Origin: Dyadobacter diqingensis
GTDB lineage: Bacteria; Bacteroidota; Bacteroidia; Cytophagales; Spirosomataceae
DNA length: 64,000 bases
NCBI RefSeq assembly: GCF_024220585.1
Contig: NZ_JAMXKF010000002.1
Coordinates: 71,392-135,391 of the forward strand
Direction: 5' to 3'
Shown: positions 27,239 through 36,687 of the stretch, piece by piece
How the letters are laid out: the number at the start of each line of letters is the position of its first letter
Position numbering within the stretch: position 1 is the stretch's first letter
The notes under the pieces: generated by a model
The model's input: only the letters and a program-made list of their open reading frames with translations
Told to the model about the DNA's origin: nothing
Database searches by the model: none
Program-made: the position numbers and the translations under genes

Positions 27239-28702
27239 CTATATCTCTTTCAAATATGGCGTCAGATCAAGCTCATCCTGCATTTGTTTTTGCTGCGACA
27301 CCAATTTTTCTTTCAGATCTCTCAAAACACTTTTATAGGCCGTCTGTCCCGACAAATCGTGCATTTCTTCCGGGTCTTTTTTCACGTCAAATAGAAGTAT
27401 TTTAGAAGCTTTTGGATAAACAATCAGTTTGTACTGCGCTGTACGTACCATCCGCTGCTGATCGGTGTAACAGCCATAAATACTTGCATAATACCCCACC
27501 TTATTTTTTGATTTAATGAACGGCAACAAACTGTTGAAGAAAACATGTGCAGGTTTTTTAATCCCCGCCAGTTCATAAGTCGTAGCTGCTACGTCCTGAA
27601 AATACACCAGTTGGTCACGTTTCTCGCCCTTCGGGATACCAGGGCCGGCTATGACAAGCGGTGGACGAACGCTGTGATCAAACATACTTTGCTTGCCCAT
27701 GAGCCCATGATGCCCTACCGACAGCCCATGATCAGCAGTAAAAATGATATACGTATTTTCCAGTTTTCCACTTTTTTCCAATGCCGACAAAATCCTTCCC
27801 ACCTGCTCATCCATATAAGAAATACTGGCATAATATTCCTGGATGTGCTTTTTGACAGCATAGGGCGTCCGCGGAAACGGAGCCAGCTGTTCGTCTCTTA
27901 AATCCTTGCCACATCCCATCGCGTCTTTGAAAGGATATTCATCCAGATAACTGGCCGGCAGTTTGATCTTTTCCACCGGATATTTATCAACCCAGCGTTT
28001 GGGTGCCTGCCGCGGGTCGTGTGGCGCGTTGAAAGCCAGGTACATAAAAAACGGCATTTCCTTCTGAGACGCCTCCTGAATGTAACCAACGGCATCGTCG
28101 GCCAGCACCTCGCTCCAATGTTTTCCGCCGGTCCAGAAACCTCCGTATTCTTCCTTCCAGGGCTGCCAGGTTGTATCCGATGGCGAAAGCGGCCGGTTAT
28201 AGCCGGCTGACGTCTGGTTTGCCATACCGTAAGGACGCAAATGACTTACGTGGTCAAAAAGCTTGTTAACATCAGTTTCTACATGCCATTTTCCACTCAT
28301 GTAGGTTTCATAACCAGCCTGTTTCAACTGCTGCGGCCAAAATCCGTTCGCCTGAATCAGCGGAGTATAATTAGTTTCCTGCTTTTTAGCCTGCCAAACC
28401 GATAATCCCGTCAGCAGCATCGCCCGGCTGGCTACACAAATAGCGCCATGCCAGGCACCCATGTTATAGGCTTGGGTAAAAGTGGTCCCTTTCCCGACCA
28501 GCGCATCCAGATTTGGCGTGATCACCTCGGGATTTCCCAAGGCTGCGATGGTATTATACCGCTGATCGTCAGTGAAAATAAAAAGGATATTGGGTTTTCC
28601 GGCAACAGGCCGGCTTTTGCTGAAAGGTTTGCTGCTACTACTGAGCAGAATCAATAAAAAGAAACCAGCGAGCTGAAGAAATGAAATACATTTCCGGTTC
28701 AT
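27239..28702 (-). CDS. Sulfatase
   Basis: About 487 residues from the ATG at 28702 (MNRKCISFLQLAGF), with a signal peptide. It has the alkaline-phosphatase-fold sulfatase signature: NILFIFTDDQR near the N-terminus and CVASRAMLLTG with the Cys that becomes formylglycine and the paired Arg. The form is C-x-A-S-R rather than C-x-P-S-R, which radical-SAM maturases also accept. Later blocks FFMYLAFNAPHDPRQAP and IFTADHGLSVGHHGLMGKQS supply metal and sulfate ligands. It probably removes sulfate from a polysaccharide. No maturase is nearby. Confidence 0.92.
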   Translation of the reverse strand: MNRKCISFLQLAGFFLLILLSSSSKPFSKSRPVAGKPNILFIFTDDQRYNTIAALGNPEVITPNLDALVGKGTTFTQAYNMGAWHGAICVASRAMLLTGLSVWQAKKQETNYTPLIQANGFWPQQLKQAGYETYMSGKWHVETDVNKLFDHVSHLRPYGMANQTSAGYNRPLSPSDTTWQPWKEEYGGFWTGGKHWSEVLADDAVGYIQEASQKEMPFFMYLAFNAPHDPRQAPKRWVDKYPVEKIKLPASYLDEYPFKDAMGCGKDLRDEQLAPFPRTPYAVKKHIQEYYASISYMDEQVGRILSALEKSGKLENTYIIFTADHGLSVGHHGLMGKQSMFDHSVRPPLVIAGPGIPKGEKRDQLVYFQDVAATTYELAGIKKPAHVFFNSLLPFIKSKNKVGYYASIYGCYTDQQRMVRTAQYKLIVYPKASKILLFDVKKDPEEMHDLSGQTAYKSVLRDLKEKLVSQQKQMQDELDLTPYLKEI

Positions 28703-28790
28703 GTACTTTAACATCCAGGTGATTTAGGAATTAACTGTCTATTGGCAAGTTTTTATGTTTTTCGCTAAGTTTCAAGATTTCACAACAAAA

Positions 28791-28823
28791 AAAGATCCGG
28801 AAATCTGAATTCGCCGGATCCTT
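28791..28823 (-). terminator. Terminator of the 129-residue hypothetical gene
   Basis: On the minus strand a 10-bp stem with one G-T pair (28814-28823 with 28791-28800) is followed by a T-run. It lies just downstream of the stop at 28845. Confidence 0.7.
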
Positions 28824-28844
28824 GCCATAAAACTTGATGCGTTA

Positions 28845-29234
28845 CTAAACCGCCGCGAGCATCCGCCGGGTTCCCGTGCTTAAACGAATGCCTTTCAGCG
28901 TTTTGATCCTGTCCTGAATTTTCACGTTGTACTTCAGATTAAATCCGGGACCGATAAAATGCCTGAATTCCCGGATGGCTTCATTAAGCTGTTTTCTGGA
29001 AACACCGCTGTATTCCATTTCCAGTAATTGTGCTTTTTCGGGAGTTGATTTTTTCAGCTTCCAGTACTGCGGATGGTTGATGCCGATCGGACTGTGGAAA
29101 TACTGGTCGTGCGAGTCCTTTATTAAAAACTCAAAACCTACCTCGATCTCCTTTCCGTTTCGTTGTATTTTTCCGTGCAGAATAATTTTCGCTTCCCTGC
29201 CTACTGCCAGTATAAATGTTTTCTCGTGTGTCAT
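28845..29234 (-). CDS. Hypothetical protein
   Basis: A 129-residue protein with no signal peptide or membrane segment. It is basic and mixed alpha/beta; features include HSPIGINHPQYWKLKKST, EYSGVSRKQLNEAIREFRHF and a late GIRLSTGTRRMLAAV. I do not recognise a family. The clear terminator just downstream and the lack of a competing frame support a real gene. It stands alone between the sulfatase and the long spacer before the PIG-L gene. Confidence 0.65.
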   Translation of the reverse strand: MTHEKTFILAVGREAKIILHGKIQRNGKEIEVGFEFLIKDSHDQYFHSPIGINHPQYWKLKKSTPEKAQLLEMEYSGVSRKQLNEAIREFRHFIGPGFNLKYNVKIQDRIKTLKGIRLSTGTRRMLAAV

Positions 29235-29670
29235 GTTTTCTGTTTTAACAACCAGTTTATCTTAATGAGTCGATGAGCAAGCTTCGTTTCTTATCGCTGT
29301 TATAGCTATGATCAGCCAAAATTAAAACAATATTTTAAAAAACAAATAAAACCCATAGATTTACTAGACTATATTTATTTACCGGAGGCAGTATTTCGGG
29401 CACACAGATATCCTGTTCCACCCGCATTTGATCCTAAAATCACCAAACCAGACAACGTTCATGAATTATCAGAAAAGAATGAATAACATCAAAATCAGGT
29501 CATTTTGAACCTTCACCTCCCTGAATTTGACTTATTTAAGACGAAGTTATATTCTTTCAATTTTATTCTATATTAACTCTATAATTTATATATAGTATTA
29601 TCCACTATTTACTATATTGCATTGGTAAATCTCCGGAAGCCCTTTTGTATTACCACAATCTTTGAAAGTT
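29235..29670. other. Long AT-rich spacer before the PIG-L gene
   Basis: No intact gene. A protein-like fragment is described at 29382-29486. The last 100 bases are very AT-rich (ATATTAACTC, TATATATAGT) and may hold the PIG-L promoter, but I cannot find a clear TTG-N20-TAnnTTTG match. Confidence 0.5.
29382..29486 (+). pseudogene. Possible C-terminal gene remnant
   Basis: One frame reads PEAVFRAHRYPVPPAFDPKI and continues through TKPDNVHELSEKNE to a stop at 29484. It is protein-like, open back to about 29275, and has no in-frame ATG. I do not recognise the family. It may be the tail of a lost gene or a chance frame. Confidence 0.25.
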
Positions 29671-32169
29671 ATGCTGCGCCATTTCACCCGTTTTCTGCTG
29701 ACTGGATTCATTCTTGCCGGTTTTTCTTTACCGCAGACGGTGCAGGCGCAGGTCCGCCCCTCTTCATCCAGGATTTTACAGGGCATTCAAAAACTCAATG
29801 TGCTGGGTAATGTACTTTATTTCGGGGCGCATCCCGATGATGAAAATCCGACATTCATCGCTTATCTGGCCAATGAAAAACTTTATAATACCGCCTATTT
29901 TTCGCTGACGCGCGGGGATGGCGGACAAAATCTGATCGGTACGGAAATCAAAGAAAACCTGGGGATTATCCGGACGCAGGAGCTTTTACAAGCAAGAAAA
30001 ATCGATGGAGGCCAGCAATTTTTTTCGCGGGCTGTGGACTTTGGGTTTTCCAAAAGTGCAGAAGAAGTTTTTACCATTTGGGACCGGGAAAAACTTCTTT
30101 CTGATGCGGTATGGGTGATCCGGAATTTCAGACCGGACGTAATTGTAACACGTTTCCCACCGGACGAAAGAGCCGGACATGGCCACCATATCGCCTCGGC
30201 GATCCTTGCCGAAGAGGCTTTCGATGCTGCCGCAGACCCCGATAAATTTCCTGAACAATTAAAATTTGTTAAACCCTGGAAAACAAAACGTCTGGTCTGG
30301 AATGCCGGTATGTGGTGGAACCAGCGCAGGGACCAGGTGGACGAAAAGGATGCGAAAGAGTACCTGAAAATAGACGTGGGCATTTTTAACCCGTTACTTG
30401 GCAAGTCGTATGGTGAAATTGCGGCCGAAAGCCGAAGCCAGCACCGCAGCCAGGGATTCGGAACGATTGGTTTCCGGGGAAGTCTGGTTGAGTATTTCAA
30501 ACATGTAAAAGGCGAGAAAGCTACCTCAGATTTGATGGACGGTGTCCGCACCGACTGGAGTCGGGTCAAAGGAGCCGGTCGGCTTGACCAACTTATTACG
30601 CAGGTAATCAGCAGTTACCAGCCAACCAATCCTTCTGCCGTTGCCCCTGCCCTGTTGAAAATTAAGTCTGAAATAGAAAAATTACCCGAGGGATACTGGA
30701 AACAAACCAAGTTACAGGATATTGACAAACTCATCCAGAATTCGCTTGGTTTGTATCTGCAAGTCACTTCTCAGGATTATTCCTATACACCCGGTGAGCA
30801 GTTAAGTCTGAAAATCGAAGCGATCAACCGATCTTCGCTCCCTGTCGTTTTGAAAAAGATAAGCTTTCCGTTTGAGAAAAAAGATTCGCTGGTTAATATT
30901 CGTCTGACTAATAATCAGGAGATCAGGCTTTCCAGCCAGATCAGAATTCCTGAAAATGTCACGTATTCACAGCCTTACTGGCTACGTGAAGAAGGTACAT
31001 TAGGGCTTTTTAAAATTGGCAGCCAACAGGAAATCGGGCTGGCAGAAAACGTCCCATCCGCCAAAATCGATTTTGAGCTTAATATTGATGGTAAAAATTT
31101 CCACTATTCCGCACCAGTGGTTTATCAAAAAACGGATCCGATTCTGGGCGAGATTTATCAGCCCTTAACCATCACCCCACCCGCGTATGTGAGCGTAAGT
31201 CAGAAGGTTTATCTGTTTGACGGAAAGGATGATAAAAAAATAAATGTGGTCGTTAAAGCTGGTAAAGACAATCTTTCGGGTTTGGTAAAACTGAAAACTC
31301 CTTCTGGCTGGCGTTGCGAACCCGCCTCTGTCACATTTAGCCTTAAAACAAAAGGAGCCGAGCAATGTGTTGATTTCCAATTATTCCCTCCCGACTTTGC
31401 GGACGAAAATGAGATTACGGCAGAGGTGTCTGTTGATGGTAAAACATATGACCGAAGCCTTGGCATGATCAGCTATCCGCATATCCCTACGCAGGTATTT
31501 TTTCCTCCTGCCAAAGCAAAGGTGGTGCGAGTGGAAATTAATAAAACCGGGAATCTGATCGGCTACATTAAGGGTGCCGGCGATATGGTACCGGCCAGTT
31601 TACAGCAGATCGGCTACAACGTGGAGCTTTTGCCGGATGGCGATATATCCACAGAAAAACTTCAAAAATACGATGCGGTTATAGTCGGTGTCAGGGCTTA
31701 CAACATCGTGGAACGTCTGAAAGTGATCAATCCGGTGTTGCTGCATTATGTCGAAAACGGCGGAAATTTAATCGTCCAATATAACTCCGATCAGGGACTG
31801 CTTATGGAAGATTTCGGGCCCTATCCGTTCAAGGTTTCCAGTAAAAGGGTTACGGTCGAGCAGGCAGAAGTCCGCTTCTTAAAACCTGATTGCAGAGCTC
31901 TAAATTACCCCAACAAAATCACCCAAAAGGATTTCGATGGATGGGTACAGGAGCGCAGTCTTTATCAGCCTGAAAGCTGGTCTGAACAATATGAAACCGT
32001 TATTTCCTGCAATGATCCTGGCAGTGAAAAACTCGACGGCGGTATCCTGATCGCCAAATACGGCAAAGGAAATTATGTATACACAACCATGAGCTGGTTC
32101 CGTCAGCTGCCGGCCGGTGTGCCCGGAGCATATCGTGTTTTCTCCAATTTGATTTCGCTTGGCAAATAA
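29671..32169 (+). CDS. Large PIG-L family deacetylase
   Basis: About 832 residues from the ATG at 29671, which opens a signal peptide ending near VQAQ. The N-terminal PIG-L/LmbE domain (about 40-270) has the metal motif GAHPDDEN, then FPPDERAGHGHHIASAILA with the distal His. PIG-L enzymes deacetylate N-acetyl sugars or conjugates. The middle (about 370-590) looks like beta-sandwich domains. The end (about 600-832) resembles a class I amidotransferase-like fold (YDAVIVGVRAYN, ENGGNLIVQYNSDQG) without evident catalytic Cys. The layout is common in Bacteroidota; the substrate is unknown. Confidence 0.88.
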   Translation: MLRHFTRFLLTGFILAGFSLPQTVQAQVRPSSSRILQGIQKLNVLGNVLYFGAHPDDENPTFIAYLANEKLYNTAYFSLTRGDGGQNLIGTEIKENLGIIRTQELLQARKIDGGQQFFSRAVDFGFSKSAEEVFTIWDREKLLSDAVWVIRNFRPDVIVTRFPPDERAGHGHHIASAILAEEAFDAAADPDKFPEQLKFVKPWKTKRLVWNAGMWWNQRRDQVDEKDAKEYLKIDVGIFNPLLGKSYGEIAAESRSQHRSQGFGTIGFRGSLVEYFKHVKGEKATSDLMDGVRTDWSRVKGAGRLDQLITQVISSYQPTNPSAVAPALLKIKSEIEKLPEGYWKQTKLQDIDKLIQNSLGLYLQVTSQDYSYTPGEQLSLKIEAINRSSLPVVLKKISFPFEKKDSLVNIRLTNNQEIRLSSQIRIPENVTYSQPYWLREEGTLGLFKIGSQQEIGLAENVPSAKIDFELNIDGKNFHYSAPVVYQKTDPILGEIYQPLTITPPAYVSVSQKVYLFDGKDDKKINVVVKAGKDNLSGLVKLKTPSGWRCEPASVTFSLKTKGAEQCVDFQLFPPDFADENEITAEVSVDGKTYDRSLGMISYPHIPTQVFFPPAKAKVVRVEINKTGNLIGYIKGAGDMVPASLQQIGYNVELLPDGDISTEKLQKYDAVIVGVRAYNIVERLKVINPVLLHYVENGGNLIVQYNSDQGLLMEDFGPYPFKVSSKRVTVEQAEVRFLKPDCRALNYPNKITQKDFDGWVQERSLYQPESWSEQYETVISCNDPGSEKLDGGILIAKYGKGNYVYTTMSWFRQLPAGVPGAYRVFSNLISLGK

Positions 32170-32397
32170 CCAAATCTCCTGCCTGCAAACACATACTAGG
32201 CCTAATATACTGGTAATGAACTCCGTCACCCCGACTAACCATTTCGCCGCTAAGTGCGTATCAAATTATGTGACCAAAATCAGTACAATATAAAAAGTCC
32301 AAAAAAGTATTTTCCTTATCTTTAAGGCATATCCAAACCATCCGCTCATGATTCGGTTATTTACGCCGTTCATGATTCTTAAATTACACCCTTACGA

Positions 32398-32808
32398 ATG
32401 AAGCCGAAAATTATCTACATTGCTGACGATGATGAAGATGACCGTTTATTTATTTCGGATGCTATCCGTAAACTGGATCTGGAAATAAAAATTGTTGAAG
32501 CCGCCGACGGAGATGATCTGCTGCATCTTATCGAATCCGAAAATACAGAAGAGGCCAATATTCTTATTTTGCTTGACATGAACATGCCCAGGGTCACCGG
32601 TATCGAAGTCCTGCAAACCATCCGGGCCAATAACAAGTTAAAACATATTCCAGCCGTCATGATCTCGACATCATCCGACAAAACTTTGATCGACGAAGCT
32701 TATCAGACCGGCATTAATGCTTTCATTAAAAAACCCAATAACTACGACGGTTTTATAAAAATCGCACAAGCCCTCCAAACCTGTTTTTTTGATTTCGAGC
32801 AGAGTTAA
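32398..32808 (+). CDS. Single-domain CheY-like response regulator
   Basis: A 136-residue receiver domain with no output domain. The acidic cluster DDDEDD at about 10-15, phospho-acceptor D60 in LLDMNMP, the Ser/Thr in ISTSSD and Lys in FIKKPNN are all present. It belongs to the Rcp1-like group that serves bacteriophytochrome or GAF kinases. No kinase is adjacent, so it may act in trans, for instance with the kinases at 47.7-56.1 kb (inference). Confidence 0.9.
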   Translation: MKPKIIYIADDDEDDRLFISDAIRKLDLEIKIVEAADGDDLLHLIESENTEEANILILLDMNMPRVTGIEVLQTIRANNKLKHIPAVMISTSSDKTLIDEAYQTGINAFIKKPNNYDGFIKIAQALQTCFFDFEQS

Positions 32809-32825
32809 ACAGAACTTATTCTGAT

Positions 32826-32998
32826 ATGAAAAGATTCATGTTCATCGTGTTGACGTTCCTGGCTCAGGATGCGTTTTCATGCACGTGTATCGAACTCAAA
32901 GAAGTAAAGTGGACGACAATACCAGATTCCTGATCGGTATTTATTTTTACAAGGAAGAAGGCCCTCATAAAAGTTTTCTGGGTATGTATCATCTTTGA
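32826..32998 (+). pseudogene. Frameshifted small secreted-protein gene
   Basis: An ATG at 32826 starts a signal-peptide-like frame, MKRFMFIVLTFLAQDAFS followed by CTCIELKE, which stops at 32931. A second frame from about 32909 continues protein-like, VDDNTRFLIGIYFYKEEGPH then KSFLGMYHL, to a stop at 32996. Together they look like one gene broken by a frameshift around 32900-32910, perhaps with an internal deletion. Secreted proteins starting with a CTC-type motif are common in Bacteroidota. It fills part of the 360-base gap after the CheY-like gene; I see nothing else there. Confidence 0.4.
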
Positions 32999-33169
32999 GA
33001 GATTTCAATAACATTCGAAAAACCGGAGCCAAATCACTCCCCTCTCCTAATATACTGTAAATCAAATCCTAACTACCAGACAAACGCCTAAGCCAAAGCT
33101 TAAAGGCTGCTTGCCGGCTATTTATTAAACTTTTATAAGTAAATTGACGCCTCTTAATATAACCATTGT

Positions 33170-34135
33170 ATGAACAGATTATTCCAAACCAACCTACGCC
33201 ATTTTTCCCGGCACCTGCTGCCGGCTTTCACATTGCTTCTGGCTATTTTGACAATGCCATCCATCGCAAAACCGCTCGCCTCTCCGATTGAAGGCCGATG
33301 GGATATCACTGTTGATGTGGCCGGCAAACCGTCGCCATCCTGGCTGGAAGTAAGACATTCAGGCAATCATACACTGATCGGCCAGTTTGTTTCATTTTCA
33401 GGAAGCGCCCGCCCGATTTCTGAAGTTCATTTCAAAGACGGAAAATTCCATTTCGCCATACCCCCGCAATGGGAAAGAGGTGATAAGGATTTCACACTCG
33501 AAGGAGCGATTCAGGGCGAAAAATTAAGTGGTTCGCTGACAACACCTGACGGAAAAACCTATACCTGGACAGGCGTACGCGCACCTTCCTTACGTAGGGC
33601 TACGGCTCCGGTCTGGGGAAAGCCAATTCGTTTGACAGACGGAAATACCATCAAAGGATGGCATGCAGAAGGCACCAACCAATGGGTGGCTGAAAACGGC
33701 GTTTTGAAAAGTGCAAAATCGGGTGCTAATCTTGTGACTGATCAGAAATTCAACGATTTCAAACTGCATGCTGAATTCAAAATCCCAAAGGGCAGCAACA
33801 GCGGCGTGTATCTTCGCGGACGTTATGAAATGCAGGTTACCGATGGAAAAGGACTGGAACCGGCATTGGATCAGCTTGGTGCCGTTTACGGCTTTATCAC
33901 GCCAAGCGAAATGATGGCGAAAGATCCGGGCGAGTGGCAGTCATTTGACATTACGCTAATCGGCCGAATGCTGACTTTGGTGGTTAATGGCAAAACGGTT
34001 ATTACAAATCAGGAAATTCCGGGCATTACCGGAGGTGCGCTTGACAGTAATGAAGGTGAGCCAGGTCCGTTGTACATCCAGGGAGATCATGGTCCGGTTG
34101 AATACCGTAACATCATCATCACACCTGCGAAATAA
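33170..34135 (+). CDS. Secreted DUF1080 protein (3-keto-disaccharide hydrolase fold)
   Basis: A 321-residue protein with a long signal peptide to about residue 34. Residues 40-140 form a small beta domain I cannot name (IEGRWDITVDVAGKPSPSWL). Residues 155-320 are the DUF1080 concanavalin-like domain: DGNTIKGWHAEGTNQWVAEN, FKLHAEFKIPKGSNSGVYLR, then GPLYIQGDHGPVEYRNI. DUF1080 proteins hydrolyse 3-keto-glycosides or bind sugars. A strong terminator follows. Confidence 0.88.
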   Translation: MNRLFQTNLRHFSRHLLPAFTLLLAILTMPSIAKPLASPIEGRWDITVDVAGKPSPSWLEVRHSGNHTLIGQFVSFSGSARPISEVHFKDGKFHFAIPPQWERGDKDFTLEGAIQGEKLSGSLTTPDGKTYTWTGVRAPSLRRATAPVWGKPIRLTDGNTIKGWHAEGTNQWVAENGVLKSAKSGANLVTDQKFNDFKLHAEFKIPKGSNSGVYLRGRYEMQVTDGKGLEPALDQLGAVYGFITPSEMMAKDPGEWQSFDITLIGRMLTLVVNGKTVITNQEIPGITGGALDSNEGEPGPLYIQGDHGPVEYRNIIITPAK

Positions 34136-34147
34136 TCAACGCAGAAA

Positions 34148-34198
34148 TTAAGAAAAAACCGTTATCCTGAGCAATTTCAGATAACGGTTTTTTCTTAA
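34148..34198 (+). terminator. Terminator of the DUF1080 gene
   Basis: A perfect 19-bp stem (34148-34166 with 34180-34198) with a 13-nt loop and internal runs of A and T, directly after the stop. Confidence 0.85.
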
Positions 34199-34255
34199 CA
34201 TACTGTTTCTTGAACCAACAGAACAACATAATCCCGCATTTCAAACCGCAAATCC

Positions 34256-34546
34256 ATGATACAGCATTCCGTTATTTTCAAACTGAAATACCCGAAAAAC
34301 TCGACAGAGGAAACAACATTTCTTGACGCCGCCAGGGCATTAGTTTCAATACCCGGCGTTCTTAACTTTCAGTGTTTGAAACAAACAAGCCCGAAAAACA
34401 ACTTTGATTATGGCCTGACCATGGAATTTGAAAGTCAACAGACCTATGACGCCTACTCCAACCATCCTGATCATACCTATTTTGTACAGGAGTTCTGGCT
34501 GCGTGATGTCGAAGATTTTCTGGAAATTGACTATGCACCGTTCTAA
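34256..34546 (+). CDS. Dabb (stress-responsive A/B barrel) protein
   Basis: A 96-residue dimeric alpha+beta barrel protein: IQHSVIFKLKYPKNSTEE at the start, PGVLNFQCLKQTSPKNNFDY in the middle, and AYSNHPDHTYFVQEFWL with the conserved HP. Members are often near sugar-metabolism or polyketide genes. It is followed by the DUF2905 gene after 18 bases, probably in one operon. Confidence 0.88.
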   Translation: MIQHSVIFKLKYPKNSTEETTFLDAARALVSIPGVLNFQCLKQTSPKNNFDYGLTMEFESQQTYDAYSNHPDHTYFVQEFWLRDVEDFLEIDYAPF

Positions 34547-34564
34547 GTCATAACAGAGTCAGGT

Positions 34565-34792
34565 ATGTCTCAAAATACAGGCAAATACATCATCATAGCC
34601 GGACTGATTCTCCTGGTGCTCGGCACTGTGGTTTACTTTCTGGGCGACAAACTCCACTGGCTGGGCCGGCTCCCAGGAGATATTCGTGTGGAAAGGGAGA
34701 ATTTCAAATTCTTTTTCCCAATCACAACCATGATCCTTTTAAGCGGGCTTTTGAATCTTATTATTTTCCTGGTAAGGAAAATCCTGAATTAG
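34565..34792 (+). CDS. DUF2905 small membrane protein
   Basis: A 75-residue protein with two membrane segments (about 6-26 and 50-71) joined by the family hallmark LGRLPGDIRVERENFKFFFP. The function is unknown. It probably shares a transcript with the Dabb gene. Confidence 0.9.
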   Translation: MSQNTGKYIIIAGLILLVLGTVVYFLGDKLHWLGRLPGDIRVERENFKFFFPITTMILLSGLLNLIIFLVRKILN

Positions 34793-34893
34793 CAGAAACG
34801 CCGGTCGCTCCCTAAATCCGGTCTTCAAGTCAGTCGGTTATAGAAAAATTTTTATATATTTCGTAGAAATTCTTCTCTATTAACTTGATATGT

Positions 34894-35676
34894 ATGAAAA
34901 CCTTTACCCGTATTTCTGCAATTCTTGCACTGTCTTGTTTCCTTGTTAAAACTTCGTCCGTCGAAGCCCAGGTTGGTATTGGAACCACCACACCGGATGG
35001 CAATGCCATGCTGGAAGTAGTCAGTCCGAACAAAGGAATCTTAATTCCCAGAATTTTGAAAGCCGACCGCGAGTCAATCGTGACACCGGCAACCGGATTG
35101 CTGGTTTACCAGACCAACGACATAAACGGATTTTACTTTTACCATGAAACAGAAGGCTGGAAACGGGTTAGCTCAGAATCTGTCCCCGCGCCTGCGAAAG
35201 ACCTTGGCTTTTCTGCAACATTGAATTCGGTCACCACAAATGCTAATACACAACTTAGCGGATGGAGTGTCACAAACCCTTCTTATAATGCACCCGGTTT
35301 TAACCCGACAACGGGAAATTTCACGGTTCCGGAAACAGGCACCTATGCTATTGAAACAACAATTAACTACAACCTGACAGTGACTACCTCAGTCAGTGCA
35401 GGCCCCGGTGTAAATCCATATTTTGAGGTTAGAAAAGTGGCGCCGATAACTTCAAGCCTTATAAGTGGATATCTGCCGATGTTAAACGTTAATGTTGTAT
35501 TGGTACTAACCTTAAAGGCTGTACTGGACAGGGGTGTCGTGACTTTATCCAGAAATGTTATTTTAAATGCAGGTGACGTAATAGGTCTGTTTTATCTGAA
35601 TTCGGGTTTTACACCGAGTGTCAACATTGGGGGCGGACTTACTCCCGGGGTGTCATGGGCAATCCGAAAATTGTAG
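34894..35676 (+). CDS. Secreted protein with C1q/TNF-like domain
   Basis: About 260 residues from the ATG at 34894; the frame upstream opens only with TTG. A signal peptide ends near VEAQ and is followed by VGIGTTTPDGNAMLEV, the common head of Bacteroidota surface fibre-like proteins. The second half (about 110-260) has the jelly-roll pattern of C1q/TNF domains: FTVPETGTYAIETTINYNL and NAGDVIGLFYLNSG. It may trimerise on the cell surface. It converges with the AraC gene. Confidence 0.75.
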   Translation: MKTFTRISAILALSCFLVKTSSVEAQVGIGTTTPDGNAMLEVVSPNKGILIPRILKADRESIVTPATGLLVYQTNDINGFYFYHETEGWKRVSSESVPAPAKDLGFSATLNSVTTNANTQLSGWSVTNPSYNAPGFNPTTGNFTVPETGTYAIETTINYNLTVTTSVSAGPGVNPYFEVRKVAPITSSLISGYLPMLNVNVVLVLTLKAVLDRGVVTLSRNVILNAGDVIGLFYLNSGFTPSVNIGGGLTPGVSWAIRKL

Positions 35677-35694
35677 TTCCAGGTAAGTGAAAAA

Positions 35695-36615
35695 CTAATT
35701 GTTAGCTGTTTCCTTACGAAATGCAGCCGGCGTGATGCCCGTCTTATTTTTAAATAAACGATTGAAATACTGCGGGTATTCAAAACCCAGCTTGTAGGCA
35801 GTTTCGTTAATTGACAGATTGGTTGTCAGCAGAATTTCCTTTGCCTTTTCAATCAAGAGGTTATGAATGTGCTGCTGTGCGCTCATGCCCGTAAGCGAAC
35901 GCAGCATATCGCTGAGATAATGCGCAGAAACATTGAGTTGCTCGGCAATTTCGTTTACGCCGGGAATCTGACCAACATCCTCCTGTTGGAAAATTTTCCG
36001 GATCAGCTGTTCAAAACGGACCAGCGGCTCCTCTTCCGAGCTGCTTCTTGTGATAAATTGTCGGTTATAAAAGCGATTGGAATAGTTGAGCAGCACCTCA
36101 ATATGCGATACGATAACGTCCTGGCTGAACCCATCAATCGACTGCTGATATTCATGACGGATATCCATCATAATCCTATCGACCATCGCCTCTTCTTTTT
36201 CAGAAAGATGCAGCGCTTCGTTCAGGTTATAGGAGAAAAATCCATAACTGTCTATGCGGCTGGCGAGCGGATATTTTCGTATAAAATCCGGATGTATCAG
36301 CAGCATCCAGCCCGTGATCCTGGAATAATCAACATTGCGGTCCAGTGTAAAAACCTGTCTCGGCATTGAAAAACCCATGACTCCGTTGCTGAAATCATAA
36401 TATTTGCGGCCATAACCAATGGCATCGATATTTTTTTTCAGGAATATGCTGTAAAAATTATAGATCAGTTTGTCGTCCGGCAACTGCGGCATATCCGGAT
36501 TACAGGTAAGACCGATCACACTGATCAACGGATGCTCAGGGCCGGGCAAACCTACAATGCTGTGATACTCAGCAATGGAGTTGATAATATGTGGCGCGGC
36601 GGACGTTTTTTTCAT
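35695..36615 (-). CDS. AraC family transcriptional regulator
   Basis: A 306-residue regulator. Its C-terminal double HTH is clear: VNEIAEQLNVSAHYLSDMLR, then LSINETAYKLGFEYPQYFNR and GITPAAFRKE. The N-terminal part is a cupin-like sensor region. It lies downstream of the aldo/keto reductase on the same strand but behind that gene's terminator, so it has its own promoter. AraC regulators next to aldo/keto reductases commonly control them. Confidence 0.9.
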   Translation of the reverse strand: MKKTSAAPHIINSIAEYHSIVGLPGPEHPLISVIGLTCNPDMPQLPDDKLIYNFYSIFLKKNIDAIGYGRKYYDFSNGVMGFSMPRQVFTLDRNVDYSRITGWMLLIHPDFIRKYPLASRIDSYGFFSYNLNEALHLSEKEEAMVDRIMMDIRHEYQQSIDGFSQDVIVSHIEVLLNYSNRFYNRQFITRSSSEEEPLVRFEQLIRKIFQQEDVGQIPGVNEIAEQLNVSAHYLSDMLRSLTGMSAQQHIHNLLIEKAKEILLTTNLSINETAYKLGFEYPQYFNRLFKNKTGITPAAFRKETANN

Positions 36616-36632
36616 CTGATCTTTATTTTTGA

Positions 36633-36673
36633 AAACAGGAAAGCGCTGTACAAAATTACATGCTTTCCTGTTT
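36633..36673 (-). terminator. Terminator of the aldo/keto reductase gene
   Basis: A 12-bp stem (36633-36644 with 36662-36673), T-rich on the minus strand, between the reductase stop and the AraC start. Confidence 0.7.
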
Positions 36674-36687
36674 CGTTGGGGAATTAA

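Noticed and set aside
29895-30569. A 224-codon minus-strand frame inside the PIG-L gene
   Set aside because: The PIG-L metal motifs fix the plus-strand frame; the antisense frame is Ser- and Arg-rich noise.
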